Below are positions 8,426 through 16,990 of a stretch of 64,000 bases of DNA, piece after piece. Source of the stretch: Pseudomonas nitroreducens (GTDB taxonomy: Bacteria; Pseudomonadota; Gammaproteobacteria; Pseudomonadales; Pseudomonadaceae); NCBI RefSeq assembly GCF_014204515.1, contig NZ_JACHLI010000034.1:15677-79676 (forward strand), read 5' to 3'. The position numbers and the translations under genes are program-made. The notes under the pieces are model-generated. The model ran no database searches. It was given only the letters and a program-made list of their open reading frames with translations, and was not told the origin of the DNA. Positions within the stretch are counted from its first letter, which is position 1; every line of letters starts with the position of its first letter.

Positions 8426-8649
8426 TGTGGGAGCGGGCGTTGTCCGCGAATCGCCGTCGGGCGGCGTGCAACTCAATCTTCCTGCGACTCCCGCTTCCGC
8501 CGCGGAGGATTTCGCGGACAAGGTCCGCTCCTACGACAAGCCGCACTACCCGGGTGCTCGACCGTAGGGCGCATAACGCGCCAGCGTTATCCGCCGTAGT
8601 GGCAGCGGCGGCGGGGATAAAGGCTGTAGGAGCGAGCTTGCTCGCGAAC
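8426..8649. repeat. Repeat block between the GNAT gene and nosP
   Basis: The 8349-8774 gap holds three repeat types. A family C pair in opposite orientation is at 8426-8450 and 8511-8534 (core GAGCGGGCGTTGTCCGCGAA / TTCGCGGACAAGGTCCGCTC). One family A palindrome is at 8563-8596 and one family B REP at 8626-8649 (GTAGGAGCGAGCTTGCTCGC). The remaining sequence, about 125 bp before nosP, presumably contains its promoter, but no clear consensus was seen. Confidence 0.75.
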
Positions 8650-8774
8650 TGCCCAACCTGCGACAAACCGGCTCCGCTACTTTCGGATAGACCCGCCGCG
8701 ACCCAAGTAGCATGGGGCGCCCTGCGAGCGCTTCGTAGAATGCCAGCGTCGATAGTTTCCACCGGGCGTACGCC

Positions 8775-9932
8775 ATGCACGAAACACAAGGGGTCGTTCG
8801 CGGCATGTCCAGCGCCCGCGACGTCGAGGCGGTGGCCCAGGACCTGGCGCGCCAGCTGATCCATCCGAACCTGGGCTTCGTGCTGTTCTTCTGTTCCGCC
8901 GAGTACGACCTGCCGGCGCTGGCCGCCGCGCTGGAGCAGTACTTCGGCGGCATCGACCTGGCCGGCTGCACCACCGCCGGGGAAATCACGCCGCAGGGTT
9001 ACGGGCGTGGCTGCGTCACCGCCGTGGGTTTCGACCTGCGCAGTTTCGCCATCTCCTGCGCGCTGGTGGACGAGATGGAGCGTTTCAGCCTGATCGACGC
9101 CCAGCAGATGGTCGAATCCCTGGTGGCCGACTGCCGCAGCGCCGGGCTGGCGCCGATCAAGGACCACAGTTTCGCCCTGACCCTGCTGGACGGCCTCTCC
9201 AGCCGCGAGGAAGTGGTACTCGCCGCGCTCAGCGCCGCGCTGGGCGCCATTCCGCATTTCGGCGGATCGGCCGGCGACGACAACCACCTGACCCACACCC
9301 ACGTGTATTACCAGGGCCAGTTCCATACCGGCGCGGCGGTGGTGGTGCTGTTCAATACCTGGCTGGATTTCGAGGTGTTCACCACCCACCACGTGCTGCC
9401 CAGCGAAGAGAAGCTGGTGGTCACCCGCGCCGACAGCGACAGCCGTCGCGTGCTGGAACTCAACGCCGAGCCGGCGGCGCTGGAATTCGCCCGGCTGGTC
9501 GGGGTGCCGCTGGAGCAGCTGGATTTTTCGCTGTTCCCGGCCCATCCGCTGGCGGTGCGCGTGCGTGACCAGTACTACGTGCGCTCGATCCAGCAGATCA
9601 ACGATGACCTCAGCCTGACCTTCTATTGCGCGGTGGAGAACGGCATCGTCCTCACCGCCATGAGTACCGGCCCGCTGCTGCCGGGGCTGCAGGCGCAGTT
9701 CCAGCGCCTGCACGAACGCCTCGGCCCGCCATTGCTGACCATCGGCTGCGACTGCTTCCTGCGGCGCCTGGAGCTGGAAGTGGCCGGCGATACCGAACCC
9801 ACCGCCGAGTTTCTCCGCAGCCAGCAGGTGATCGGCTTCAACACCTACGGGGAACAATTCAATGGCATGCATATCAACCAGACCTTCACCGGTGTCGCCA
9901 TTGGCCGTCCTCGGGGCAACGCCGGACGCTGA
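8775..9932 (+). CDS. nosP: FIST-domain nitric-oxide sensor NosP
   Basis: A 385-residue cytoplasmic protein with FIST-N then FIST-C domains: LGFVLFFCSAEYD and LAGCTTAGEITPQGY at the N-terminus, and GCDCFLRRLELE near the C-terminus. In P. aeruginosa NosP is a haem protein that binds NO and controls the partner kinase NahK, affecting biofilm dispersal (established). Length, family and the hybrid kinase gene immediately downstream all match that pair. The haem-ligand histidine cannot be confirmed by eye. The last 71 bases overlap the longest possible nahK frame. Confidence 0.85.
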   Translation: MHETQGVVRGMSSARDVEAVAQDLARQLIHPNLGFVLFFCSAEYDLPALAAALEQYFGGIDLAGCTTAGEITPQGYGRGCVTAVGFDLRSFAISCALVDEMERFSLIDAQQMVESLVADCRSAGLAPIKDHSFALTLLDGLSSREEVVLAALSAALGAIPHFGGSAGDDNHLTHTHVYYQGQFHTGAAVVVLFNTWLDFEVFTTHHVLPSEEKLVVTRADSDSRRVLELNAEPAALEFARLVGVPLEQLDFSLFPAHPLAVRVRDQYYVRSIQQINDDLSLTFYCAVENGIVLTAMSTGPLLPGLQAQFQRLHERLGPPLLTIGCDCFLRRLELEVAGDTEPTAEFLRSQQVIGFNTYGEQFNGMHINQTFTGVAIGRPRGNAGR

Positions 9933-12489
9933 GCTGCGCGCGCGCATCGACGAGCTGGAGCGCGACAACCACAAGCTGCAGCGGATCAACGCGGCGCTGA
10001 TCGAGCGGGTCGAGTCGGCCACCTCCCGCGGCGACAACGCCTACGGCGCCTTCCAGCATTCGGTGGTGCTGGCCGAACAGGTGCGCGAGCGCACCGATGC
10101 GCTGAGCGAGGCGATGGTCGAGCTGAAATCCAGCAACCAGCTGCTCAGCGACGCCCGCCTGCGCGCCGAGACCGCGCACCAGCACCTGCTCGACGCCGTC
10201 GAAAGTATCTCCGACGCCTTCGTGCTGTTCGACCCACAGCAGCGCATCGTCCTCTACAACGAACGCTTCCGCGCCTTCTGGGCGCAGACCCGCGCCCGCG
10301 TCGGCGCGGGCACGCGGCTCAGTGAAGTCCGGCGGCTGGCGCAGAGCAGCGGACTGATCGTCGAGGAGCAGCGCAGCAGTGACGACGAACACACCCTCTA
10401 TCGCCTGCGCAACGACCGCTGGGTACGCGTCACCGAGCGGCCGACCCGCGACGGCGGCCTGGTGGTGCTCTACAGCGACATTACCGAGATCAAGCAGAAC
10501 GAGATGGCCCGCCGCGAACAGGCGGTGGCGCAGAAGTCGCACCTGTTGCAGCGCGCCGTGGACAACCTGTCCCAGGGCGTGGCGATGGTCGGCGCCGATG
10601 GTGCGCTGGAGCTGTGGAACCGGCGCTTCCTGGAACTCTGCGGACTGGCGCCGATCGAGGCGCACCGACCCTTCGCCGAGGTCATGGCGGACAGCGAACT
10701 GCCGCTGCTGACCCCGCGCAGCCGCCCGCGCAAGGGCGAGGCGGAAGGGGTGATCGAGCAGCGCCTGTTCGACGGGCGCATGCTGGAAATCCGCACCCAC
10801 GCGCTGCCCACCGGCGGTTTCGTCAACACCTTCACCGACATCACCGAGCGCTACCGGCATGCCGAGGCGCTGCGCGAAAGCGAGCGCTGGATCCGCCTGA
10901 TCACCGACCAGGTGCCGGCGCTGATCGCCTACCTGACCGCCGACCTGGACTACGACTTCACCAACAAGGTCTACGAGGAATGGTACCGCTGGCCCAGCGG
11001 CTCGATGCTCGGGCGCAACCTGCGCGAGGTGCACAGCGCCGAGCACTGCCAGCGCCTGGAGCCGTACTTCGAGCGCGCACTGTCGGGCGAAAGCGTCACC
11101 TTCGAGATCGCCGAGACCAACCTTGCCGGCCAGGAGCGCTACATGCAGCGCTCCTACGTGCCCAACCGCCAGGCCGATGGCACGGTGAGCGGGCTGTTCG
11201 TGCTGATCCGCGACATCACCGAACGCCGGCGCACCGCCGAGGCGCTGCACCAGGCCTACCAGAACCTCGAGCAGCGGGTGCGCGCACGTACTGCCGAGCT
11301 GACCAGCCTGAACGACCAGCTCAAGCGCGAGATCGACGAGCGCAGCCAGGTGGAAGGGCGCCTGCGCGAAGCCAAGCGCGAGGCGGAGCAGGCCAACCTG
11401 TCGAAGACCAAGTTCCTCGCCGCCGTCAGCCACGACCTGCTGCAGCCGCTGAACGCCGCGCGGCTGTTCACCAGCGCGCTGCAGGAGCGCAGCGGCGAAG
11501 CGCTGGTGCGCAACATCAGTCAGTCACTGGAGGACGTCGAGACCCTGCTGGGAACCCTGGTGGACATCTCCAAGCTGGACGCCGGGGTGATCAAGCCGGA
11601 CATTGCCGCCTTCGAGGTCAGCGAGCTGCTCGGCAACCTCGCCGCCGAGTACCGCCAGGTGGCGGCCAGCGAGGGCCTGGCGCTGGACTTCGTACCCTGT
11701 GGCGCCCAGGTGCGCAGCGATATCCAGCTGCTCGCACGAATCCTCCGCAACCTGCTGACCAACGCCATCCGCTACACGCCTTCGGGCCGCGTGCTGCTGG
11801 GCTGCCGGCGGCGTCGCCACAGCCTGTGGATCGAGGTCTGGGACTCTGGCGTGGGCATCGCTGCCGACAAGCTCGGCGAGATATTCCAGGAGTTCAAGCG
11901 CGGCGATGTGCAGCGCTTCCACCAGGATCGCGGGCTGGGCCTGGGCCTGGCCATCGTCGAGAAGATCGCGCGCATGCTCGGCCATCGCATCCAGGTGGAG
12001 TCGGTGCCGGGCAAGGGCTCGCGCTTCGCCATCGAGGTCCCCCTGGCGCGCCGCGTGGCGCGCACTGCACCAGAGCCGGAACGCACCACTGATGACCTGC
12101 TGGAGCGCCTGCGCGGCTCCCGCGTCTGGGTGCTGGATAACGACGCGGCGATCTGCGCCGGCATGCGCACGCTGCTGGAAACCTGGGGCTGCCGGGTGGT
12201 GACGGCGCTGTCGGAGGAGGACCTGGCGCGGCAGGTGGACAACTTCCACGCCGAGTCCGACCTGCTGATCGTCGACTATCACCTGGACGATGGGCTGAAC
12301 GGCATCGATGCCGTCGCTTCGATCAACGCCCGCCGTGGCACACCGCTGCCGGCGCTGATGATCACCGCCAACTACAGCAACGAGCTGAAACAGCAGGTGC
12401 GCGAGCTGGGGCACACGCTGATGCACAAGCCGGTGCGACCGATGAAGCTGAAGACCGCGCTGTGCCACCTGATCGACAGCGTCCGCTGA
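9862..12489 (+). CDS. nahK: Hybrid sensor histidine kinase NahK (ErcS')
   Basis: About 875 residues. A coiled-coil N-terminus is followed by three PAS-like modules (around residues 110-210, 230-330 and 340-455), a second coiled coil, HisKA (AAVSHDLLQPLNA, His524), HATPase_c (NLLTNAIRYTPSG, DSGVGI, GLGLGLAIVEK) and a C-terminal receiver with Asp805 (LIVDYHLDD). It lacks membrane segments, so it is cytoplasmic and takes its signal from NosP. The ATG at 9862 has GGGGAA 7 bases upstream; GTG at 9892 is an alternative. Either start overlaps nosP, implying coupled translation. Output in P. aeruginosa is phosphotransfer to HptB and related partners (family knowledge). Confidence 0.88.
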   Translation: MACISTRPSPVSPLAVLGATPDAELRARIDELERDNHKLQRINAALIERVESATSRGDNAYGAFQHSVVLAEQVRERTDALSEAMVELKSSNQLLSDARLRAETAHQHLLDAVESISDAFVLFDPQQRIVLYNERFRAFWAQTRARVGAGTRLSEVRRLAQSSGLIVEEQRSSDDEHTLYRLRNDRWVRVTERPTRDGGLVVLYSDITEIKQNEMARREQAVAQKSHLLQRAVDNLSQGVAMVGADGALELWNRRFLELCGLAPIEAHRPFAEVMADSELPLLTPRSRPRKGEAEGVIEQRLFDGRMLEIRTHALPTGGFVNTFTDITERYRHAEALRESERWIRLITDQVPALIAYLTADLDYDFTNKVYEEWYRWPSGSMLGRNLREVHSAEHCQRLEPYFERALSGESVTFEIAETNLAGQERYMQRSYVPNRQADGTVSGLFVLIRDITERRRTAEALHQAYQNLEQRVRARTAELTSLNDQLKREIDERSQVEGRLREAKREAEQANLSKTKFLAAVSHDLLQPLNAARLFTSALQERSGEALVRNISQSLEDVETLLGTLVDISKLDAGVIKPDIAAFEVSELLGNLAAEYRQVAASEGLALDFVPCGAQVRSDIQLLARILRNLLTNAIRYTPSGRVLLGCRRRRHSLWIEVWDSGVGIAADKLGEIFQEFKRGDVQRFHQDRGLGLGLAIVEKIARMLGHRIQVESVPGKGSRFAIEVPLARRVARTAPEPERTTDDLLERLRGSRVWVLDNDAAICAGMRTLLETWGCRVVTALSEEDLARQVDNFHAESDLLIVDYHLDDGLNGIDAVASINARRGTPLPALMITANYSNELKQQVRELGHTLMHKPVRPMKLKTALCHLIDSVR

Positions 12490-12549
12490 GCCGATTGCCG
12501 GTCTCTGCGCGGCAGCGGTCGGGACCGCCGTCGCGTGCCGGCCGGCGCC

Positions 12550-13476
12550 TCAGCCCAGCTTCTGCCCCAGCTCGCCGATGAACTGGCGCAGCCACTCGTG
12601 GTGCGCTTTGTTGTGGCGGGCGATATCCCAGACCATGAAGCAGCGGAACGACGGCACCGGGAAGGGCACCGGGCTGACGCAAAGATCGGTCATCGCCGCG
12701 TAGCTCTCGGCGGCGAAGGTCGGGATGGTGGCGATCACGTCGCTGCTCATCAGCGTCGTCAGCGCGCCGCTGAAGTGGGTGAAGGAGGCGGTGACGCGCC
12801 GGGCGTAGCCGGCCGCTTCGAACATGTCGTCGATGAAGCCGCGGCGGCCATCGTAGGACACCCGCACATGGTTCGCTGCGAAGTAGTCCTGCAGGTCGAT
12901 CGGCTGTTCCGGGGCGCGGCCGCGTGGGTGGAACAGGCAGGAATAGGACGAGGAGAACAGCACCTGGGACGAGTAGCTGGTGTTGAAGTCCTTGGGCTCG
13001 CTGCAGATCACCAGGTCCATGTCCGGGTCCTGCAGGGACTGCTTCCACAGCGAGCTGTTGCTCTGGTGGAAGGCGAAGCTCACGCCCAGTCCCTGCGCGG
13101 CCGCCGCGTTGACGATGCGCGGCGCGAGGCAGGCCTCGATGTCGTCGGAGAGGCCGATATTGAACACGTAGCTCGACTCATGGGCGGAGAAGTCCGGCTC
13201 GCTGCCCAGCACGCCGGAAATCGAGGTGAGCGTCTCGGCGATCTTCGGCGCCAGCTCCATGGCCTTGCGCGTGGGTTGCATGCCGGAGGCGGTGCGGATG
13301 AACAGCTCGTCGGCGAAATGCTCGCGCAGCCGGCGCAACGCCGCGCTCACTGCGCCCTGGGTCACGTGCAGCACGGCCGAGGCGCGGGTGGCGCTGCGCT
13401 CGGTCATCAGGCAGTGGAAGGTGAGCAGCAGGTTGAGGTCGATCCTCGCGATATTACGTACGTTAATCCGGCTCAT
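12550..13476 (-). CDS. LysR-family transcriptional regulator, probable controller of the transporter/nitrilase pair
   Basis: A 308-residue LTTR. The winged HTH at residues 10-70 includes LNLLLTFHCLMTERSATRAS and TQGAVSAALRRLREHF; the rest is a periplasmic-binding-like effector domain. It is divergent from the MHS transporter across an 80-bp gap, the usual arrangement for an LTTR regulating its neighbour and itself (inference). Two copies of TTCCTA[A/G]TC, 31 bp apart, lie in that gap. It converges on nahK, 60 bp away, with no clear hairpin between. Confidence 0.88.
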   Translation of the reverse strand: MSRINVRNIARIDLNLLLTFHCLMTERSATRASAVLHVTQGAVSAALRRLREHFADELFIRTASGMQPTRKAMELAPKIAETLTSISGVLGSEPDFSAHESSYVFNIGLSDDIEACLAPRIVNAAAAQGLGVSFAFHQSNSSLWKQSLQDPDMDLVICSEPKDFNTSYSSQVLFSSSYSCLFHPRGRAPEQPIDLQDYFAANHVRVSYDGRRGFIDDMFEAAGYARRVTASFTHFSGALTTLMSSDVIATIPTFAAESYAAMTDLCVSPVPFPVPSFRCFMVWDIARHNKAHHEWLRQFIGELGQKLG

Positions 13477-13478
13477 AT

Positions 13479-13518
13479 TTCCTAATCGTTTGCCCTGCGA
13501 CCGCGGGGATTCCTAGTC
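13479..13518. promoter_or_regulatory. Direct repeat in the LysR/transporter divergent promoter
   Basis: TTCCTAATC at 13479-13487 recurs as TTCCTAGTC at 13510-13518, a spacing of 31 bp or close to three helical turns. It lies between the two divergent start codons, where an LTTR tetramer would bind. No perfect T-N11-A dyad was found, so the site is a candidate only. Confidence 0.35.
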
Positions 13519-13556
13519 TGGCGTCCACACAACCATAACAAGGGATGGAGAATCCT

Positions 13557-14879
13557 GTGGACGCGATTTCGCAAGGCTTGAGTGCAAGCAGTATCCATAC
13601 CAGGGGCGGGCAGTCGGACATCCGCAAGCGGGCGGTCGCGGTGGGTATCGGCAACTTCATGGAGTGGTTCGACTTCGCCATCTACGGCTATTTCGCCGCG
13701 GTGATCGGCATGCTCTTCTTCCCCTCCAGCGCACCGGGTGTGTCGCTGCTTTCCTCGCTGGCGGTGTTCGCCGTGGGCTTTCTCTCGCGGCCCTTCGGCG
13801 CGCTGATCCTCGGGCCCATCGGTGATCGCTTCGGCCGCCGCGCGGTGCTGATCATCACGGTGTTCGGCATGGGCGTGTGCACCACCATCATCGGCCTGCT
13901 GCCCTCCTATGAGGCGATCGGCATCGCCGCACCGATCCTGCTGATCGCCATGCGCTTCATCCAGGGCATGATGGTCGGCGGCGAATGGTCCAGCGCCGGC
14001 ATCTACATCGTCGAGAGCGCGCCATCGAACCGCCGCGCCACCGCCGCCAGCGTGATCACCGGCACTGCCGGGCTGGCTTTCCTGTTCGGTACCTTCACCG
14101 CGGCGAGCATTTCCTCGGCGCTGGACGACGCGCAGCTGGCGGCCTGGGGCTGGCGCCTGCCGTTCGTGGCGTCCATCGTGATGACCGGCATCGCCGTGTT
14201 CATCCGCCGCAAGCTGGGCGACACGCCGGTGTACGAGGAAATGGTGCGCCAGCGCGATGGGCTCAAGGCCCAGGCGCCGAGCAGGGCCGTGCGCCGCCGC
14301 GCCTTCGTCACCACTTTCGCCTTCTCCGCGCTGTTCGGCGTGTCGCTCTACTACTTCATCACCTACGCCAACAACCACCTGGTCAGCACCGTTGGCCTGC
14401 CGCGCAGCAGCGCGCTGTGGCTGTGCAGCATCGCGCTGGTGGTCTACGTCATCGTCAACCCGCTGATCGGTCGCCTGAGCGACAGCATCGGCCGGCGCAA
14501 GCTGTTGCTGAGCGCGGCCGCCGCACTGACGCTGCTGGCCTATCCGATCTTCCTGCTGCTCAACACCGGCAACCCGGTGGCGATCCTTGCCGGGCTGACC
14601 GTCATGGGCGTGCTGGTGGCGATTACCGCGGTGATGGACGTGGTGCTGCTGGTGGAAGTCTTCCCGGCCTCGATCCGCTCCACCGGTGCGGCCCTGGGCC
14701 ACAACCTGGCCCTGGCAATCCTTGCCGGCCCCGGTCCCTTCATCGCTGCCGCGCTGATCCGCCAGACCGGCGATGCGAACCTGCCGGCGGCCTACCTGGC
14801 GGCGGTTTCCCTGGTGTGCCTGGTGGTGCTCTGGAAGACCCTGCCGGAAACCCGTGACAACGACATCAGCCGCTTCTAG
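13557..14879 (+). CDS. MFS transporter, metabolite:H+ symporter (MHS) type
   Basis: About 440 residues with 12 predicted membrane helices. The MHS signature region GNFMEWFDFAIYGYFA follows the N-terminus, and the motif-A loop is GDRFGRRAVLI, repeated in the second half as GRLSDSIGRRKLLL. MHS carriers import organic acids, betaines and similar small substrates with protons. I take the GTG at 13557 as start because GGAG (13547-13550) lies six bases upstream; the ATG at 13545 has AAGGG directly abutting it. It is followed 30 bp later by a nitrilase, so the likely cargo is a nitrile, amide or related acid. Confidence 0.87.
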   Translation: MDAISQGLSASSIHTRGGQSDIRKRAVAVGIGNFMEWFDFAIYGYFAAVIGMLFFPSSAPGVSLLSSLAVFAVGFLSRPFGALILGPIGDRFGRRAVLIITVFGMGVCTTIIGLLPSYEAIGIAAPILLIAMRFIQGMMVGGEWSSAGIYIVESAPSNRRATAASVITGTAGLAFLFGTFTAASISSALDDAQLAAWGWRLPFVASIVMTGIAVFIRRKLGDTPVYEEMVRQRDGLKAQAPSRAVRRRAFVTTFAFSALFGVSLYYFITYANNHLVSTVGLPRSSALWLCSIALVVYVIVNPLIGRLSDSIGRRKLLLSAAAALTLLAYPIFLLLNTGNPVAILAGLTVMGVLVAITAVMDVVLLVEVFPASIRSTGAALGHNLALAILAGPGPFIAAALIRQTGDANLPAAYLAAVSLVCLVVLWKTLPETRDNDISRF

Positions 14880-14909
14880 GCCTTCAATCCAGGAAATTCA
14901 GGAGTTCCC

Positions 14910-15839
14910 ATGACCCGTGTAGCAATCATCCAGGCCGCCGCCGTTCCCTACGAACCCATGGCCAGCGTCGAGAAGGCCGCCGGCATTCTGCGCCGGGTGG
15001 CGGAGCAGGGCGCCAGGCTGGCGGTATTCCCCGAGGCCTACATCGGCGGCTACCCCAAGGGCGCGGCGTTCGGCAGCGTGGTGGGCAACCGTAGCGCCGC
15101 CGGCCGCGAGCTCTACCAGCGCTACGTCGAGGGCGCCGTGGCGCTGGACGGCCCGGAGCTGGCGGTGCTGGCCGAAAGCGTCGAGCAGACCGGTGTGACC
15201 ACCGTGGTCGGCATCATCGAGCGCTTTGGTCGCACCCTCTATTGCACGGCGGTCACCCTGGTGCCCGGCAAGGGTATCGCCGGCTACCACCGCAAGCTGA
15301 TGCCCACCGGGCAGGAGCGGCTGATCTGGGGCTTCGGCGATGGGTCGACCCTCGAGCCGGTGCAGACCGCGTTCGGCGTGCTGGGCAGCGTGATCTGCTG
15401 GGAGAACTACATGCCGGCACTGCGCCAGGCCATGTATGCGCAAGGCGTGCAACTGTACTGCGCACCAACGGCGGACGATCGCCCGAGCTGGGCCAGCTCC
15501 ATGCAGCACATCGCCCTGGAAGGCCGCGTCTTCGTGCTGTCGGCCTGCCAGGCGATCCGCCTGGGTGAGTACCCGCAACAGCATCGCGAGGCGTTCGGCC
15601 TCAGCCATCAGGAGGATGACTACGTGATGCGCGGCGGCAGCATGATCGTCAGCCCGCTGGGCGAGGTGCTGGCCGGGCCGGTGTTCGACTGCGAGACCGA
15701 GCTCTACGCCGACCTCGACATGGGCCAGCTTGACCAGGGCAATCTCGACTTCGACGTCTGCGGCCACTATGCGCGGCCGGATGTGTTCGAGCTCAAGGTC
15801 AACACCGCGCCGTTGCGCCCGGTGACTTTCGAAGGCTGA
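14910..15839 (+). CDS. Nitrilase / carbon-nitrogen hydrolase
   Basis: A 309-residue enzyme with the complete nitrilase triad: Glu42 (VFPEAYIGGYP), Lys129 (YHRKLMPT) and Cys163 (SVICWENYMP). WENYMP after the cysteine is typical of true nitrilases, which hydrolyse R-CN to acid plus ammonia, more than of amidases. Length is in the usual 300-350 range. It has an AGGAG site (TTCAGGAGTTCCC) and is co-oriented with the transporter 30 bp upstream, so uptake and hydrolysis of a nitrile as a nitrogen source is the simplest reading. A GC-rich stem at 15848-15872 follows, but without a T-run. Confidence 0.92.
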   Translation: MTRVAIIQAAAVPYEPMASVEKAAGILRRVAEQGARLAVFPEAYIGGYPKGAAFGSVVGNRSAAGRELYQRYVEGAVALDGPELAVLAESVEQTGVTTVVGIIERFGRTLYCTAVTLVPGKGIAGYHRKLMPTGQERLIWGFGDGSTLEPVQTAFGVLGSVICWENYMPALRQAMYAQGVQLYCAPTADDRPSWASSMQHIALEGRVFVLSACQAIRLGEYPQQHREAFGLSHQEDDYVMRGGSMIVSPLGEVLAGPVFDCETELYADLDMGQLDQGNLDFDVCGHYARPDVFELKVNTAPLRPVTFEG

Positions 15840-15883
15840 TGGCAACTGCCCGGAGCCTGCGGGGCGCCGGGCCTGTCAGGGCC

Positions 15884-16885
15884 TTAGAGGGTAACAACGA
15901 CCTTGCCCATCTGCTGGTTCGACTCCAGGTAGCGGTAAGCTTCGACCACGTCGTCGAAGGCGAAGCGGCGGGCGATCAGCGGACGCAGCGAGCCGTCGGC
16001 AAGCCCGGCGAAAATGAAGTCCTGGGCTTGCTGCAGGCGAACCGGGTCCTCCAGTACCTCGTAGACCCGGTAGCCGCGCAGCACCAGCGAGCGGCTGAGC
16101 ACCTCGAACAGCGGGAAGGGTGTCGCCTCCGGGCTCAGCCCGCCGTATTCGATGAGCACGCCGCCCTCGGCCATGGCCGCGGTCAGCGGTTCGAAGATCG
16201 GCCCGCCCACCGGGTCGAACACCACCCGCGCGCCGGTCTTGCCGGTGATGTCCAGCAGGCGTGCCCGCAGGTTCTCTTCTTCGCTGGCGATCACCTCGGC
16301 AGCACCGGCCAGCAGCAGCGCTTCGCGCTTGGCCGCAGTGCGTGTCACGGCGATCGGCAGTGCGCCGACCCGCCGGGCGATCTGGATGGCGGCAAGGCCG
16401 ACGCTGCTCGACGCCGCGGTGATCACCACGAAATCCCCCGCGCGCAGGCCGGCCACCTGGATCAGGGCGCCATAGGCCGTCAGGTACTGCATCCAGGTGG
16501 CTGCGGCTGCGTCCCAGGACTGCCCGGGCGGATTCTTCACCAGCCGCGCCTGCGGTACGACCAGGTGCTCGGCATGGGTCGGATGCTGGCCCATGGAAGT
16601 CGGCGGCAGCACGCTCACCGCGTCCCCCACGGCAAACCCGCGCACCTGGCTGCCCACGGCTTCGATCAAGCCGGTCGCTTCCAGTCCGAGGCCGGAAGGG
16701 AATCGCGGGCTTTCGATGTAGCGGTCAGTGCGCAACAACGCCTCGGCGCGGTTCAAGCCCAGGGCCTTGACCCGGATGCGGACTTCCTCCGGGCCGGGGG
16801 CGCGGACGTCCACCGGTTCGATGCGCAGGACTTCGGGACCGCCGATCTGGTGAAAGCGCACGGCGCGGCTGGTGATTGTTTCCAT
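15884..16885 (-). CDS. Zinc-independent medium-chain dehydrogenase, quinone-oxidoreductase-like
   Basis: 333 residues of the MDR superfamily: GroES-like N-terminal domain (LGLEATGLIEAVG near residue 65), then a Rossmann domain (VVITAASSSVGLAAIQIARRVG near 145) and VFDPVGG. The structural-zinc cysteine lobe is absent, as in NADPH:quinone reductases (QOR). It reduces quinones, enals or similar electrophiles with NADPH (family). The ATG at 16885 is preceded by GGAGTATCCC. The same frame opens further upstream through the divergent regulator, which is spurious. It is divergent from the LysR gene at 16991, its probable regulator. Confidence 0.9.
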   Translation of the reverse strand: METITSRAVRFHQIGGPEVLRIEPVDVRAPGPEEVRIRVKALGLNRAEALLRTDRYIESPRFPSGLGLEATGLIEAVGSQVRGFAVGDAVSVLPPTSMGQHPTHAEHLVVPQARLVKNPPGQSWDAAAATWMQYLTAYGALIQVAGLRAGDFVVITAASSSVGLAAIQIARRVGALPIAVTRTAAKREALLLAGAAEVIASEEENLRARLLDITGKTGARVVFDPVGGPIFEPLTAAMAEGGVLIEYGGLSPEATPFPLFEVLSRSLVLRGYRVYEVLEDPVRLQQAQDFIFAGLADGSLRPLIARRFAFDDVVEAYRYLESNQQMGKVVVTL

Positions 16886-16990
16886 GGGATACTCCAAAAA
16901 GAAAGTGATTCGATGTAAACCCACTATCTTCGATGGGATTTCGCGGATAAATGGCGTATAGAGGCATTGAGTCGAAATCAGGAGTTTCGA

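Noticed and set aside
15848..15872. GCCCGG/CCGGGC stem between the nitrilase and the oxidoreductase genes as a terminator
   Set aside because: No T-run on either strand, and GC-rich stems of this size are common by chance here; left unannotated.
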